Below are positions 1 to 6,409 of a DNA stretch of 8,682 nucleotides, piece by piece (the stretch's first letter is position 1; every line of letters begins with the position of its first letter). The translations under genes and the position numbers were made by a program. This DNA is from Candidatus Gastranaerophilales bacterium (GTDB lineage: Bacteria > Cyanobacteriota > Vampirovibrionia > Gastranaerophilales > Gastranaerophilaceae), in the NCBI GenBank assembly GCA_947625445.1, contig CANQOM010000064.1, positions 1-8,682 of the forward strand. The letters run 5' to 3'. The notes beneath the pieces were generated by a model. The model was given only the letters and a program-made list of their open reading frames with translations, was not told where the DNA came from and did no database searches.

Positions 1-945
1 GTACCCTGTGAAGATGCTTGTCCTGTAGGTGCTATTGAAAAGGATGAAGAAGGACATGCTAAAATTGATCACCAAAAATGTATTTCTTGCGGAAGATGTG
101 TTAAAAGATGTCCGTTTGCGGCTATCAATGAACGCAGTCAATTGATAGACATTTTGCGCAGAATAAAAAATAATGAAAAAATTATTGCTATGATTGCACC
201 ATCAATTGTAGGTCAATTTACAGGTAATATTTATCAACTAAAAACTGCTATGATAAAAGCAGGATTTACTGATGTATATGAAGTTGCACAAGGTGCTGAT
301 ATAACGGCTAAAAATGAAGCAAAAGAATTTCAACAACGTATACAAAATGGTGCGCCTTTTATGACAACTTCTTGTTGTGCAGGTTATAATCAATTAAGAA
401 AGAAACATTTAACTGAAATTAATCAGTATGCTTCCGATACTGAAACTCCTTTATTCTATATAGCCGAAAAATTAAGAAAAGAATATCCTGATGCAAAACT
501 TGTATTTATAAGTCCTTGTGTCGCAAAAAGAAAAGAAGTTCTAGAAAACGATAATATAGACTTTATTATGAATTATACAGAATTAAATGCACTGTTAATC
601 GGTAAAAAAATTAATCCGGAAGAATGTGAAGAAACACAGTTTGATATAGAAAGTTCAAAGCAAGGCAGAAGTTTTGGTGTTACTGGAGGGGTTGCCAATG
701 CCGTTAAAAAAGCTTCTGAAGGTGAAAAAACTGATGTAAAACCGTGTATAATTAATTGCTTGAATAAAGATTCCATAAAACAATTGAAGAGATATGCACA
801 AAACGGAATATGCCCTGAAGGCAATCTTATCGAAGTAATGTGCTGCGAAGGCGGTTGTATTGGAGGTAACGCAGTTATTGAAGAACAAAGAAAAGCTATT
901 AAATCTATTCAAAGTCTTGTTGAAAAGAGTGATGAAATTAAATAA
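1..945 (+). CDS. [FeFe] hydrogenase, C-terminal part (5' end outside window)
   Basis: The frame is open from base 1, so the N-terminus is missing and 314 residues are visible. A TTG at 142 is only an internal codon. Residues 3-8 (CxxxCP) end one [4Fe-4S] motif, and residues 27, 30, 33 and 37 (CxxCxxxCP) form a second, as in bacterial ferredoxin-type domains. The H-cluster domain follows with all three signature loops: L1 TSCCAGY at 123-129, L2 SPCVAKRKE at 171-179 and L3 MCCEGGCIGG at 280-289. By comparison with clostridial hydrogenase I, C126, C173, C282 and C286 would bind the H-cluster, C125 would be the proton-relay cysteine, and K176 the lysine near the dithiolate bridge. Loops differ from the classic TSCCPGW, MPC and GGGQ forms, which suggests a monomeric group B-like enzyme. 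The likely role is reversible H2 production or uptake with ferredoxin in the cytoplasm. The next gene starts 11 nt downstream, so co-transcription is likely. Family is certain; subgroup is inferred. Confidence 0.93.
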   Translation, partial: VPCEDACPVGAIEKDEEGHAKIDHQKCISCGRCVKRCPFAAINERSQLIDILRRIKNNEKIIAMIAPSIVGQFTGNIYQLKTAMIKAGFTDVYEVAQGADITAKNEAKEFQQRIQNGAPFMTTSCCAGYNQLRKKHLTEINQYASDTETPLFYIAEKLRKEYPDAKLVFISPCVAKRKEVLENDNIDFIMNYTELNALLIGKKINPEECEETQFDIESSKQGRSFGVTGGVANAVKKASEGEKTDVKPCIINCLNKDSIKQLKRYAQNGICPEGNLIEVMCCEGGCIGGNAVIEEQRKAIKSIQSLVEKSDEIK

Positions 946-956
946 GGAATTAAAGA

Positions 957-1896
957 ATGGAAAAAGTTGATGTTGCAGTTCAATCATATAAAAAACCGGA
1001 ATCTTTAATATATACACTTCTAAGCTTAAAAGAACATTCTAAAAATCCTATCGGGGGGGGGGATTTTAATAGATAATATTTGGATAAATGACGATATTTC
1101 AGGTGAAGATACCACTAAACATTATCAAGATGAAGAATTTATTAAAGCTATGTATCCAATAAATATTAAACTGAGAATAGCTAAGAAAAAAACAAAACCC
1201 GGCAGAAGTAATCACATTTTCCCTTTCCCATCATATATGCACCAATATTTAATTAAAGATTTACGTCGATATATACAAGACATTTTTACGTTTAATCTTG
1301 CTCCTGAAGATGACATAAGATATCAATGGGCTATAAATAATACTAAAGCTTCAAAATTATTATTAATTCACGATGATATTATGTTCAAAGGAAATATAAT
1401 AGAAAAATATCTTGAAGAATTTGAGAAGAATCCTAACTTAATAATTGTGGGAGATTTAGGACAATGTAATATATGTGCGCATCAAAATGTATGTTCGCCG
1501 GAAAAAATTTTAAAGAAAGAATATCCTTCAGAAATATATCCTTTAACTGAAAGACGTGAAAAGGCAAAAGGAATATTCGGCAGAAAATATGAACGTTCTT
1601 GCCGTATAAATGAATGGTGTTGTATGTTGGATATAGCTAAAACCAAAACTGTAAAAGCTCATTTTGGGAATTGCGTTGATGGCGGAGATACAGGAGCATT
1701 TTGGTTTGAAAAAGCATTTAAGGCAGGTTTCGATTTTACTGACCCCTTATTGTCAGCGGAAGAAAAACAAAAATATTATTTTCATTGCTGGCAAGGTAAT
1801 GCCGGTCATAGTATCTGGCTTGGTACACAATCTTATAAAAAAGATTTAGTTAATTCCAAATTATATGAAGACTTTGGCTATAAACTTAGATATTAA
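957..1896 (+). CDS. GT2-like glycosyltransferase, frameshifted at a G10 tract
   Basis: As written this is two pieces. ATG 957 has an AAGGA ribosome site at 944-948 and reads 39 residues to a stop at 1074-1076. The remainder is open in another frame to the stop at 1894-1896, with a first ATG at 1150 that lacks a ribosome site. Deleting one G from the run at 1053-1062 fuses them into 312 residues. The first piece (VDVAVQSYKKPESLIYTLLSL) looks like the start of a GT-A fold family 2 enzyme. The second has the matching IWINDD nucleotide-binding aspartates just after the tract and a DxD-like LLIHDD motif (HDD at 74-76 counted from the ATG at 1150). It also has a CNICAHQNVC cysteine group (106-115), RINEWCC (152-158) and FHCWQGNAGHSIW (211-223). 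The likely role is sugar transfer onto a surface polymer; donor and acceptor are unknown. It may be phase-variable, a pseudogene or a sequencing error. One gene is near certain; the enzyme class is moderately sure. Confidence 0.75.
1053..1062 (+). repeat. Homopolymer G10 tract inside the glycosyltransferase gene
   Basis: Ten consecutive G sit between an ATC codon and ATTTTAATAG, in a region where G runs longer than four or five are otherwise absent. The tract lies exactly where the two halves of the glycosyltransferase change frame. Lengths of 9 (or 6, or 12) would keep one open frame and encode glycines; 10, as written, is out of frame. Long G/C runs of this kind are the classic slipped-strand contingency repeats of Campylobacter, Helicobacter and Neisseria surface genes. 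Length variation here is inferred, not observed. Confidence 0.9.
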
Positions 1897-1921
1897 ATTT
1901 AATTATTCTCCATGATATAAT
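1893..1921 (+). promoter_or_regulatory. Candidate extended -10 promoter for the AI-2E permease gene
   Basis: TGATATAAT at 1913-1921 matches the extended -10 consensus TGnTATAAT exactly. Only a poor -35 (TTAAAT, 1893-1898) lies 17 nt upstream, which is tolerable for extended -10 promoters. Transcription would start near 1928, giving a leader of about 17 nt that contains the AAGGAG ribosome site at 1932-1937. It would let the permease and radical SAM genes be expressed independently of the frameshifted gene upstream. TATAAT-like strings are common in AT-rich DNA, so this is only moderately supported. Confidence 0.4.
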
Positions 1922-1944
1922 TTTCCCAAATAAGGAGATATTAT

Positions 1945-3006
1945 ATGTTTTGGAATAAAAATATAAACCTGAAAAATATACTTTTTGCGATAATGGTAAT
2001 ATTTTTAATATGGTTTATTGTACAAATAAGTAATATAGCATTATTGGCATTTGCTTCATTTGTACTGGCATGTGCTCTTAACCCAATGGTGGATAAATTA
2101 TGTAAATATAAATATATAACAAGAAGTTTGGCATCTACTATAGTTATTATAAGTACGGTTTTAATAATTATTTTATTCCTGATACCTATAGTTACAATAT
2201 CTATTCAGGAAATACAACAATTAATAAGTAAAATTCCTGAAATAATAAGAAATACTATTGATTTTTTAACTAATAAAACGATAATGGGTAAAACATTAAT
2301 AGAATATATAAATCCGGATGCATTAACAGGAGCATCTTCTCAAGTTGCATCAGAATTGGTAAATAAATCTATTGATATAACAAAAACTCTAATGGAAGGC
2401 ATAACTATAATAATTACTTTGGGAATTATAGTATTTTATATGATAAACGAAAAGAATTTAATAAAAGATGCGGTGATTATGGTATTCCCGCCAAAAATGA
2501 AAGAAAAAGCGAAAGCGGTATATTTAAATATTGAACAAAAAGTCGGAGGGTATGTAATAGCACAAATTCTTTCAATGTCTACTGTTGCAATATTTACTGC
2601 TATTGGTTTATTAATTTTAAAAGTTCCTTATGCGATATTATTGGGTTTGATAGCAGGTATTTTGGATATAGTTCCTATAATCGGGCCTACAATTGCTTTT
2701 GGATTGGGTGTTATATGTGCATTTCCTCAAGGTTGGTTAATTGTTGTGTTAACTGTAATAATATACTTAGCTGCACAATGGATATCAAATAATTTTGTAA
2801 GACCGCTTGTGTTTGGTAAATTCTTAAACCTTCATCCTTTAATAATAATATTTGCCTTTTTAATATCGGCACAATTTTTAGGTGTTTGGGGAGTAATACT
2901 ATCTCCTGCTATTGCGGCTTTGTTGTTAACATTGTTTGATGAATTATATTTAAAAACTATTAATAAACAAAAAGAAGACCTTCATGAACGAAATTCTTCT
3001 CTATAA
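1945..3006 (+). CDS. AI-2E family transporter (UPF0118-type permease)
   Basis: This is a 353-residue polytopic inner-membrane protein of normal length for the AI-2E/TqsA/YdiK-like family. Hydrophobic segments lie at about 11-29 and 30-45 (a helical hairpin), 63-85, 151-167, 204-226, 229-258 (probably two helices), 262-280 and 297-330. The soluble, helix-rich stretch at about 86-150 between the early and later helices is typical. Family motifs in the C-terminal half include DIVPIIGPTIA (241-251), RPLVFGK (286-292), NLHPL (295-299) and FLGVWGVILSPAIAALL (311-327). Start ATG 1945 is fixed by AAGGAG at 1932-1937, 7 nt upstream. Known members export autoinducer-2 or act in Na+(Li+)/H+ antiport or other small-molecule export, so the substrate cannot be named. 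The last 23 nt overlap the next gene, suggesting translational coupling. Family assignment is firm. Confidence 0.93.
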   Translation: MFWNKNINLKNILFAIMVIFLIWFIVQISNIALLAFASFVLACALNPMVDKLCKYKYITRSLASTIVIISTVLIIILFLIPIVTISIQEIQQLISKIPEIIRNTIDFLTNKTIMGKTLIEYINPDALTGASSQVASELVNKSIDITKTLMEGITIIITLGIIVFYMINEKNLIKDAVIMVFPPKMKEKAKAVYLNIEQKVGGYVIAQILSMSTVAIFTAIGLLILKVPYAILLGLIAGILDIVPIIGPTIAFGLGVICAFPQGWLIVVLTVIIYLAAQWISNNFVRPLVFGKFLNLHPLIIIFAFLISAQFLGVWGVILSPAIAALLLTLFDELYLKTINKQKEDLHERNSSL

Positions 3007-4525
3007 AACAAATAAGACTAAAAAAACTATCTATAACGTATGGTGTGCATTTCCTGCTATATATACTTTTGGTATGTCTGCTTTGGGATATTTGACTGTA
3101 TTTAAATATATTGATTCTATTGACGGAATTTTTGCGGAAAGAATTTTTACCGATACTGATAGAACTGTATTAAAACCTGAAAATGTTGATTTGATTTCGT
3201 TTTCGGTATCATTTGAGCTGGATTTTATCGGTATCTTAAATATAATGAAAAAATATAATATAAAATTCTTAGCAAAAGAACGAAAAGAAAATGAACCGTT
3301 GATTTTTGGGGGCGGTCCTGTATTAAGTGCAAATCCCGAACCTTTTGCCGACCTCTTTGACTTTATAATTATTGGCGATGCAGAACCTTGTATTAAGGAA
3401 ATTATTGAAACTCTTATAAATAATAAAAAATTATCAAAAAATGAAAAACTTGAACTTCTTGAAAAAATTGAAGGTGTATATGTTCCATCTAGATATAATA
3501 AAGTAAAAAAAGTTTCTGCTTCATTGTGTCAATGTGTTTCAACTCCAATCTTATCAGAAAAAAGTTTTTTCCCTAATACATATATTATAGAAGTTGAAAG
3601 GGGATGTCCACAAAAATGCGGATTCTGTTTGACCTCTTATATAAATACTCCTGTCAGATTTTGTCCTTATCAGGAAATTATTGATAAAATTGATGAAGGT
3701 GTAAAATATACAGATAAAATAGCTTTATTAGGTGCTTTAATCTGTGCACATCCAAAAATTGATGATATTTGCCAACATATTATTGATATAGTTGATTCCG
3801 GAAAAAATCTTGAAGTTACTGTTTCTTCTTTAAGAGCTGATTATGTATCTGATAAGACTTTGGAAATGCTGAAAAAATGCGGTCAAAAGACTGCTACTAT
3901 TGCTATTGAAGCGGGAAGCGAAAGGCTTAGAAATGTAATAAATAAAAAACTTTCTGATGAAAATATTTTTAACGTTATTGATAAAATGGTTCATTATGGT
4001 TTTAAAGGACTCAAAATCTACGGTATTATTGGTTTGCCTACTGAAACATATGAAGATTTGGATTCGTTTGTTAATTTGATAAAAAATATAAAACATAAAT
4101 ATAAAAGCTTTAATCTGATTCCCTCATTTTCAACTTTTGTTCCAAAAGCTCATACTCCGTTTCAGTTTGCAAAAAGAGAAGATACGAAAATACTTGAAAA
4201 AAAGAATGAATATCTAAAAAAACAGTTTGCTAAAATAGGTATAAAAGTAAGAACGGGCAGTGCAAAGTGGGATTATATTCAATCACTTTTATCAAGAGGT
4301 TCACGAGAATTAACTCCATATTTGATTGAGGTATTTAATCAAGGTGCAACGTTGGGCGATTTTAAACGTGTTTATAAAGAATTTGAAAAGAACGGATTAC
4401 TGAAAAATTCTTATATTATTGCTTTAAATGAAATAAAATCAGAAATTGAACTTCCTTGGGATTTTATAGAGTATCCTCATAAAAAACAAGCTTTAGTCTG
4501 TGAATATCAAAGACTGTTAAATTGA
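2984..4525 (+). CDS. Radical SAM protein with B12-binding-like N-terminal domain
   Basis: This 513-residue protein has a Rossmann-like N-terminal domain (about 15-145) with the family motifs FGGGPVLSANPEPF (108-121) and GDAEP (131-135). A radical SAM TIM barrel follows, with a CxxxCxxC cluster motif at C208, C212 and C215 (ERGCPQKCGFC). Other barrel features are IALLGALICAHP (246-257), SSLRAD (281-286), EAGSERLRNVINK (309-321) and LKIYGIIGLPTET (343-355), then FVPKAHTPFQ (385-394). It should bind one [4Fe-4S] cluster and cleave S-adenosylmethionine; the substrate is unknown. The N-terminal domain resembles cobalamin-binding domains but has no DxHxxG motif, so cobalamin may be bound without a lower histidine or not at all. 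ATG 2984 is the only start that keeps the conserved VWCAFPAIYTFG segment. It overlaps the permease gene by 23 nt and has only a weak ribosome site, which fits translational coupling. It was not assigned to a named enzyme. Confidence 0.9.
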   Translation: MNEILLYKTNKTKKTIYNVWCAFPAIYTFGMSALGYLTVFKYIDSIDGIFAERIFTDTDRTVLKPENVDLISFSVSFELDFIGILNIMKKYNIKFLAKERKENEPLIFGGGPVLSANPEPFADLFDFIIIGDAEPCIKEIIETLINNKKLSKNEKLELLEKIEGVYVPSRYNKVKKVSASLCQCVSTPILSEKSFFPNTYIIEVERGCPQKCGFCLTSYINTPVRFCPYQEIIDKIDEGVKYTDKIALLGALICAHPKIDDICQHIIDIVDSGKNLEVTVSSLRADYVSDKTLEMLKKCGQKTATIAIEAGSERLRNVINKKLSDENIFNVIDKMVHYGFKGLKIYGIIGLPTETYEDLDSFVNLIKNIKHKYKSFNLIPSFSTFVPKAHTPFQFAKREDTKILEKKNEYLKKQFAKIGIKVRTGSAKWDYIQSLLSRGSRELTPYLIEVFNQGATLGDFKRVYKEFEKNGLLKNSYIIALNEIKSEIELPWDFIEYPHKKQALVCEYQRLLN

Positions 4526-4579
4526 GCAACTTTATAGCTGCGCTGAACAATTGAAAGTTTTTGACTTTGGATTAAATAA

Positions 4580-6178
4580 TTAACCAGCATTTTTAAAGTC
4601 ATTTCCGCCAACAATTCTTAAATGACGTTGAGGTTCCTCACCTATACTTTCACTTGATAGATTATGCTGCTCAACTAATTCATGTTGTAATTTTCTTATT
4701 TGTTGATTTTGAGGTTGAAGTTCAACATTATCAGCCCCTTCAAGTATTTTTTGAATTGCAGCTTTTGCTTCATCTAATGCTCTTTCCGCATCATCATAAT
4801 ATCCTTGAAGCGTTTCGGAATCCGTTATATGCAGCGCCTCTTTTACAACTTTTTGTACTTGTGACATTGAATTAGAACGTACATAATAAATAGGTAATTT
4901 ATAATCATTTGCAATACTTAGTATTTTTGTTCCGCCCTTTGCAAATGCTTTATGTACTATAACAATATCTGCATCTTCAATATTTCTTGTAATTTCTGCC
5001 TGAAGATTTAATCTTTCAAGTACTTTATCTAATACAGTTCTCGAAACCGCATAAATATAAATCTTTTTGAAATCTTTTACCTGTTTTACATATTCTTGTC
5101 TTGAAAAGCTGAATTTTAATTTTTGGCTTGCAAGAGTTTCTTCTTCTTCTTTTATTTTCTCATCGTCAATTTTTTGTTCTTCTTTGGGTTGGTTGTCATA
5201 AACTTGGTCAACTTTTCTTATTTCAGGTCTGATTGGCCACCCTCTTAAAATATAATCAACTGCTTCTGCAGTATTTTTATAAACTGCTAGTGTATTTCTG
5301 TCTATAATTTCAATAACTATATCAAAAGTAGGTTGTTTTTCACGTTCTAAAACGGTTTTTTGTGAACCCCTTCTTTTAGCTTCATCATCACCTAACGTAA
5401 CGGAACTAACCCCGCCTACTAAATCAGATAATGTCGGGTTTTTAATCAGATTATCCAAAGTGTTGCCGTGTGCGGTTGCTATTAACATAACACCACGTTC
5501 GGCAATAGTTCGTGCAGCTTGAGCTTCTTCTTCTGTTCCTATTTCATCAACGACAATAACTTCAGGAGTATGATTTTCAACTGCTTCAATCATGACATCC
5601 TTTTGATAAATAGGCTGAGAAACCTGCATTCTTCTTGCTCTTCCAATTGCAGGATGCGGAGTATCACCGTCGCCCGCTATTTCATTTGATGTATCAACTA
5701 TAACAACTCTTTTTCCGAGATCATCCGCTACAAGTCTTGATATTTCTCTTAGTTTTGTTGTTTTACCTACACCGGGGCGACCTAAAAATAATATACTTTT
5801 ATTCTGTAATACAAAATCTTTTATACAAGCTATAGTTCCTGTAACAACACGTCCTATTCTGCATGTTAAACCTACAACTTTACCTTGTCTGTTTTTAATG
5901 GCACTTATTCTGTGCAATGTGCCTGCTATTCCTGAACGATTATCGTTTGTAAACGGCTGAATCCTTGATGTGATATATCTTATGTCTTCTTCTGTTATAA
6001 TATCACTGCCGATAAAATCTGTTCTTTTATCAGAATACCTTATTTCCCCAATTCTGCCCAAATCAAGCACCAGTTCTATGGCATCATCTAAATTATACGG
6101 TTTTAGTGCTTCTACAATCTTTGGCGGTAAGATTTCAATTAACCTTCTAAGGTCATTGTGAAACTGGATTTTATCCAT
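4580..6178 (-). CDS. R3H domain AAA ATPase (Ycf45 / SpoIIIAA-like)
   Basis: This 532-residue cytoplasmic protein has an N-terminal SpoIIIAA-like part (1-310). It contains RIQPFTNDNRSGIAGTLHRI (72-91), a Walker A GRPGVGKT (133-140), VDTSNEIAGDGD (161-172) and a Walker B VIVVDEIG (207-214), then TAHGNT (235-240). An acidic, charged linker (about 328-350) leads to a small alpha/beta region (370-450). An R3H motif (R495, H499; RKLQHELVEQHNL) with QRHLRIV (517-523) closes the protein. R3H domains bind single-stranded nucleic acid, and the ATPase resembles secretion-type ATPases. This combination matches the cyanobacterial and plastid ycf45 family, whose exact role is unsettled. ATG 6178 follows an AAAGGGA ribosome site and a canonical promoter upstream on the same strand. 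Identification is strong; function is only 'nucleic-acid-associated ATPase'. Confidence 0.9.
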   Translation of the reverse strand: MDKIQFHNDLRRLIEILPPKIVEALKPYNLDDAIELVLDLGRIGEIRYSDKRTDFIGSDIITEEDIRYITSRIQPFTNDNRSGIAGTLHRISAIKNRQGKVVGLTCRIGRVVTGTIACIKDFVLQNKSILFLGRPGVGKTTKLREISRLVADDLGKRVVIVDTSNEIAGDGDTPHPAIGRARRMQVSQPIYQKDVMIEAVENHTPEVIVVDEIGTEEEAQAARTIAERGVMLIATAHGNTLDNLIKNPTLSDLVGGVSSVTLGDDEAKRRGSQKTVLEREKQPTFDIVIEIIDRNTLAVYKNTAEAVDYILRGWPIRPEIRKVDQVYDNQPKEEQKIDDEKIKEEEETLASQKLKFSFSRQEYVKQVKDFKKIYIYAVSRTVLDKVLERLNLQAEITRNIEDADIVIVHKAFAKGGTKILSIANDYKLPIYYVRSNSMSQVQKVVKEALHITDSETLQGYYDDAERALDEAKAAIQKILEGADNVELQPQNQQIRKLQHELVEQHNLSSESIGEEPQRHLRIVGGNDFKNAG

Positions 6179-6273
6179 ATGTCCCTTTCGCTTGTCTAAT
6201 GCGCTCAGGTGTATTTCTTGTACCCTTTTTAGGACTGTTTCTGTTTTGCCCTAATAAGGGGCTACCTATCTAC
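6179..6273 (-). promoter_or_regulatory. Structured 5' leader of the R3H ATPase gene
   Basis: The predicted transcript start near 6273 leaves an unusually long leader of about 95 nt. On the minus strand it can form three short hairpins: GCCC/GGGC (6248-6251 with 6259-6262), CCT-AAAA-AGG (6224-6233), and GG-GUA/UAC-CC with one bulge (6208-6225). The last two share bases and would compete. The ribosome site AAAGGGA lies at about 6182-6188. No known riboswitch class was recognised. Competing stems could indicate regulation, but short stems also arise by chance. Confidence 0.35.
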
Positions 6274-6279
6274 ACTTTT

Positions 6280-6308
6280 ATTATAACATTTTTTTTTGTA
6301 GGTTTCAA
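6280..6308 (-). promoter_or_regulatory. Sigma70-type promoter of the R3H ATPase gene
   Basis: Read on the minus strand, TTGAAA (6303-6308) and TATAAT (6280-6285) are separated by exactly 17 nt. This is a near-consensus housekeeping promoter, with transcription expected to start near 6273. The spacer contains a run of nine A/T pairs (6289-6297). It is the best-matched promoter in the window and points at the only minus-strand gene here. Confidence 0.75.
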
Positions 6309-6343
6309 AAATTTACATACTATATTTGTAGTAAATTTACATA
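6309..6343. promoter_or_regulatory. Candidate operator: direct repeat plus 10-bp palindrome
   Basis: AAATTTACATA occurs twice, at 6309-6319 and 6333-6343, with starts 24 bp apart. The second copy overlaps a perfect palindrome, GTAAATTTAC (6331-6340). TTTGTAG also recurs at 6295-6301 and 6325-6331, just before each copy. The pair sits directly upstream of the minus-strand -35 box and between the two divergent promoters, a natural place for a regulator. AT-rich DNA makes such repeats easier to find by chance, so this is tentative. Confidence 0.35.
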
Positions 6344-6373
6344 TCTTTATAAAAACAATCACTTTGCTTTAAT

Positions 6374-6400
6374 TTGACATAATAAATGTAGAATTATAAA
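6374..6400 (+). promoter_or_regulatory. Candidate promoter abutting the YkgJ-type gene
   Basis: A perfect -35 TTGACA (6374-6379) is followed after 15 nt by TATAAA (6395-6400). The spacer is short but usable. Transcription would begin at about 6406-6408, only 2-4 nt before the ATG at 6410. The resulting mRNA would be effectively leaderless, which agrees with the lack of any ribosome site. Confidence 0.5.
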
Positions 6401-6409
6401 CTTTATTAT

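Noticed and set aside
142..945. Hydrogenase starting at the TTG at 142
   Set aside because: The frame is open to base 1 and encodes ferredoxin-type cysteine motifs before this codon, so the true start is outside the window.
655..1017. 120-residue minus-strand open frame opposite the hydrogenase
   Set aside because: It lies antisense to conserved hydrogenase loops, has low-complexity Phe/Leu-rich translation and no ribosome site; a shadow frame.
1150..1896. A 248-residue gene starting at ATG 1150
   Set aside because: The start has no ribosome site, and matching glycosyltransferase sequence continues upstream to the G tract, so it is the rear part of the gene starting at 957.
3830..4096. 88-residue minus-strand open frame inside the radical SAM gene
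   Set aside because: It overlaps conserved barrel motifs on the other strand and its translation shows no domain or start signal.
4520..4568. Terminator between the convergent radical SAM and ATPase genes
   Set aside because: Only weak stems are visible (AAAGT/ACTTT with a 5-nt loop; AATTG-AGC with GCT-CAATT and a bulge), none GC-rich and followed by a convincing U-tract.
4654..4875. 73-residue plus-strand open frame opposite the R3H domain
   Set aside because: It is antisense to the R3H motif and the preceding helix; no ribosome site or recognisable product.
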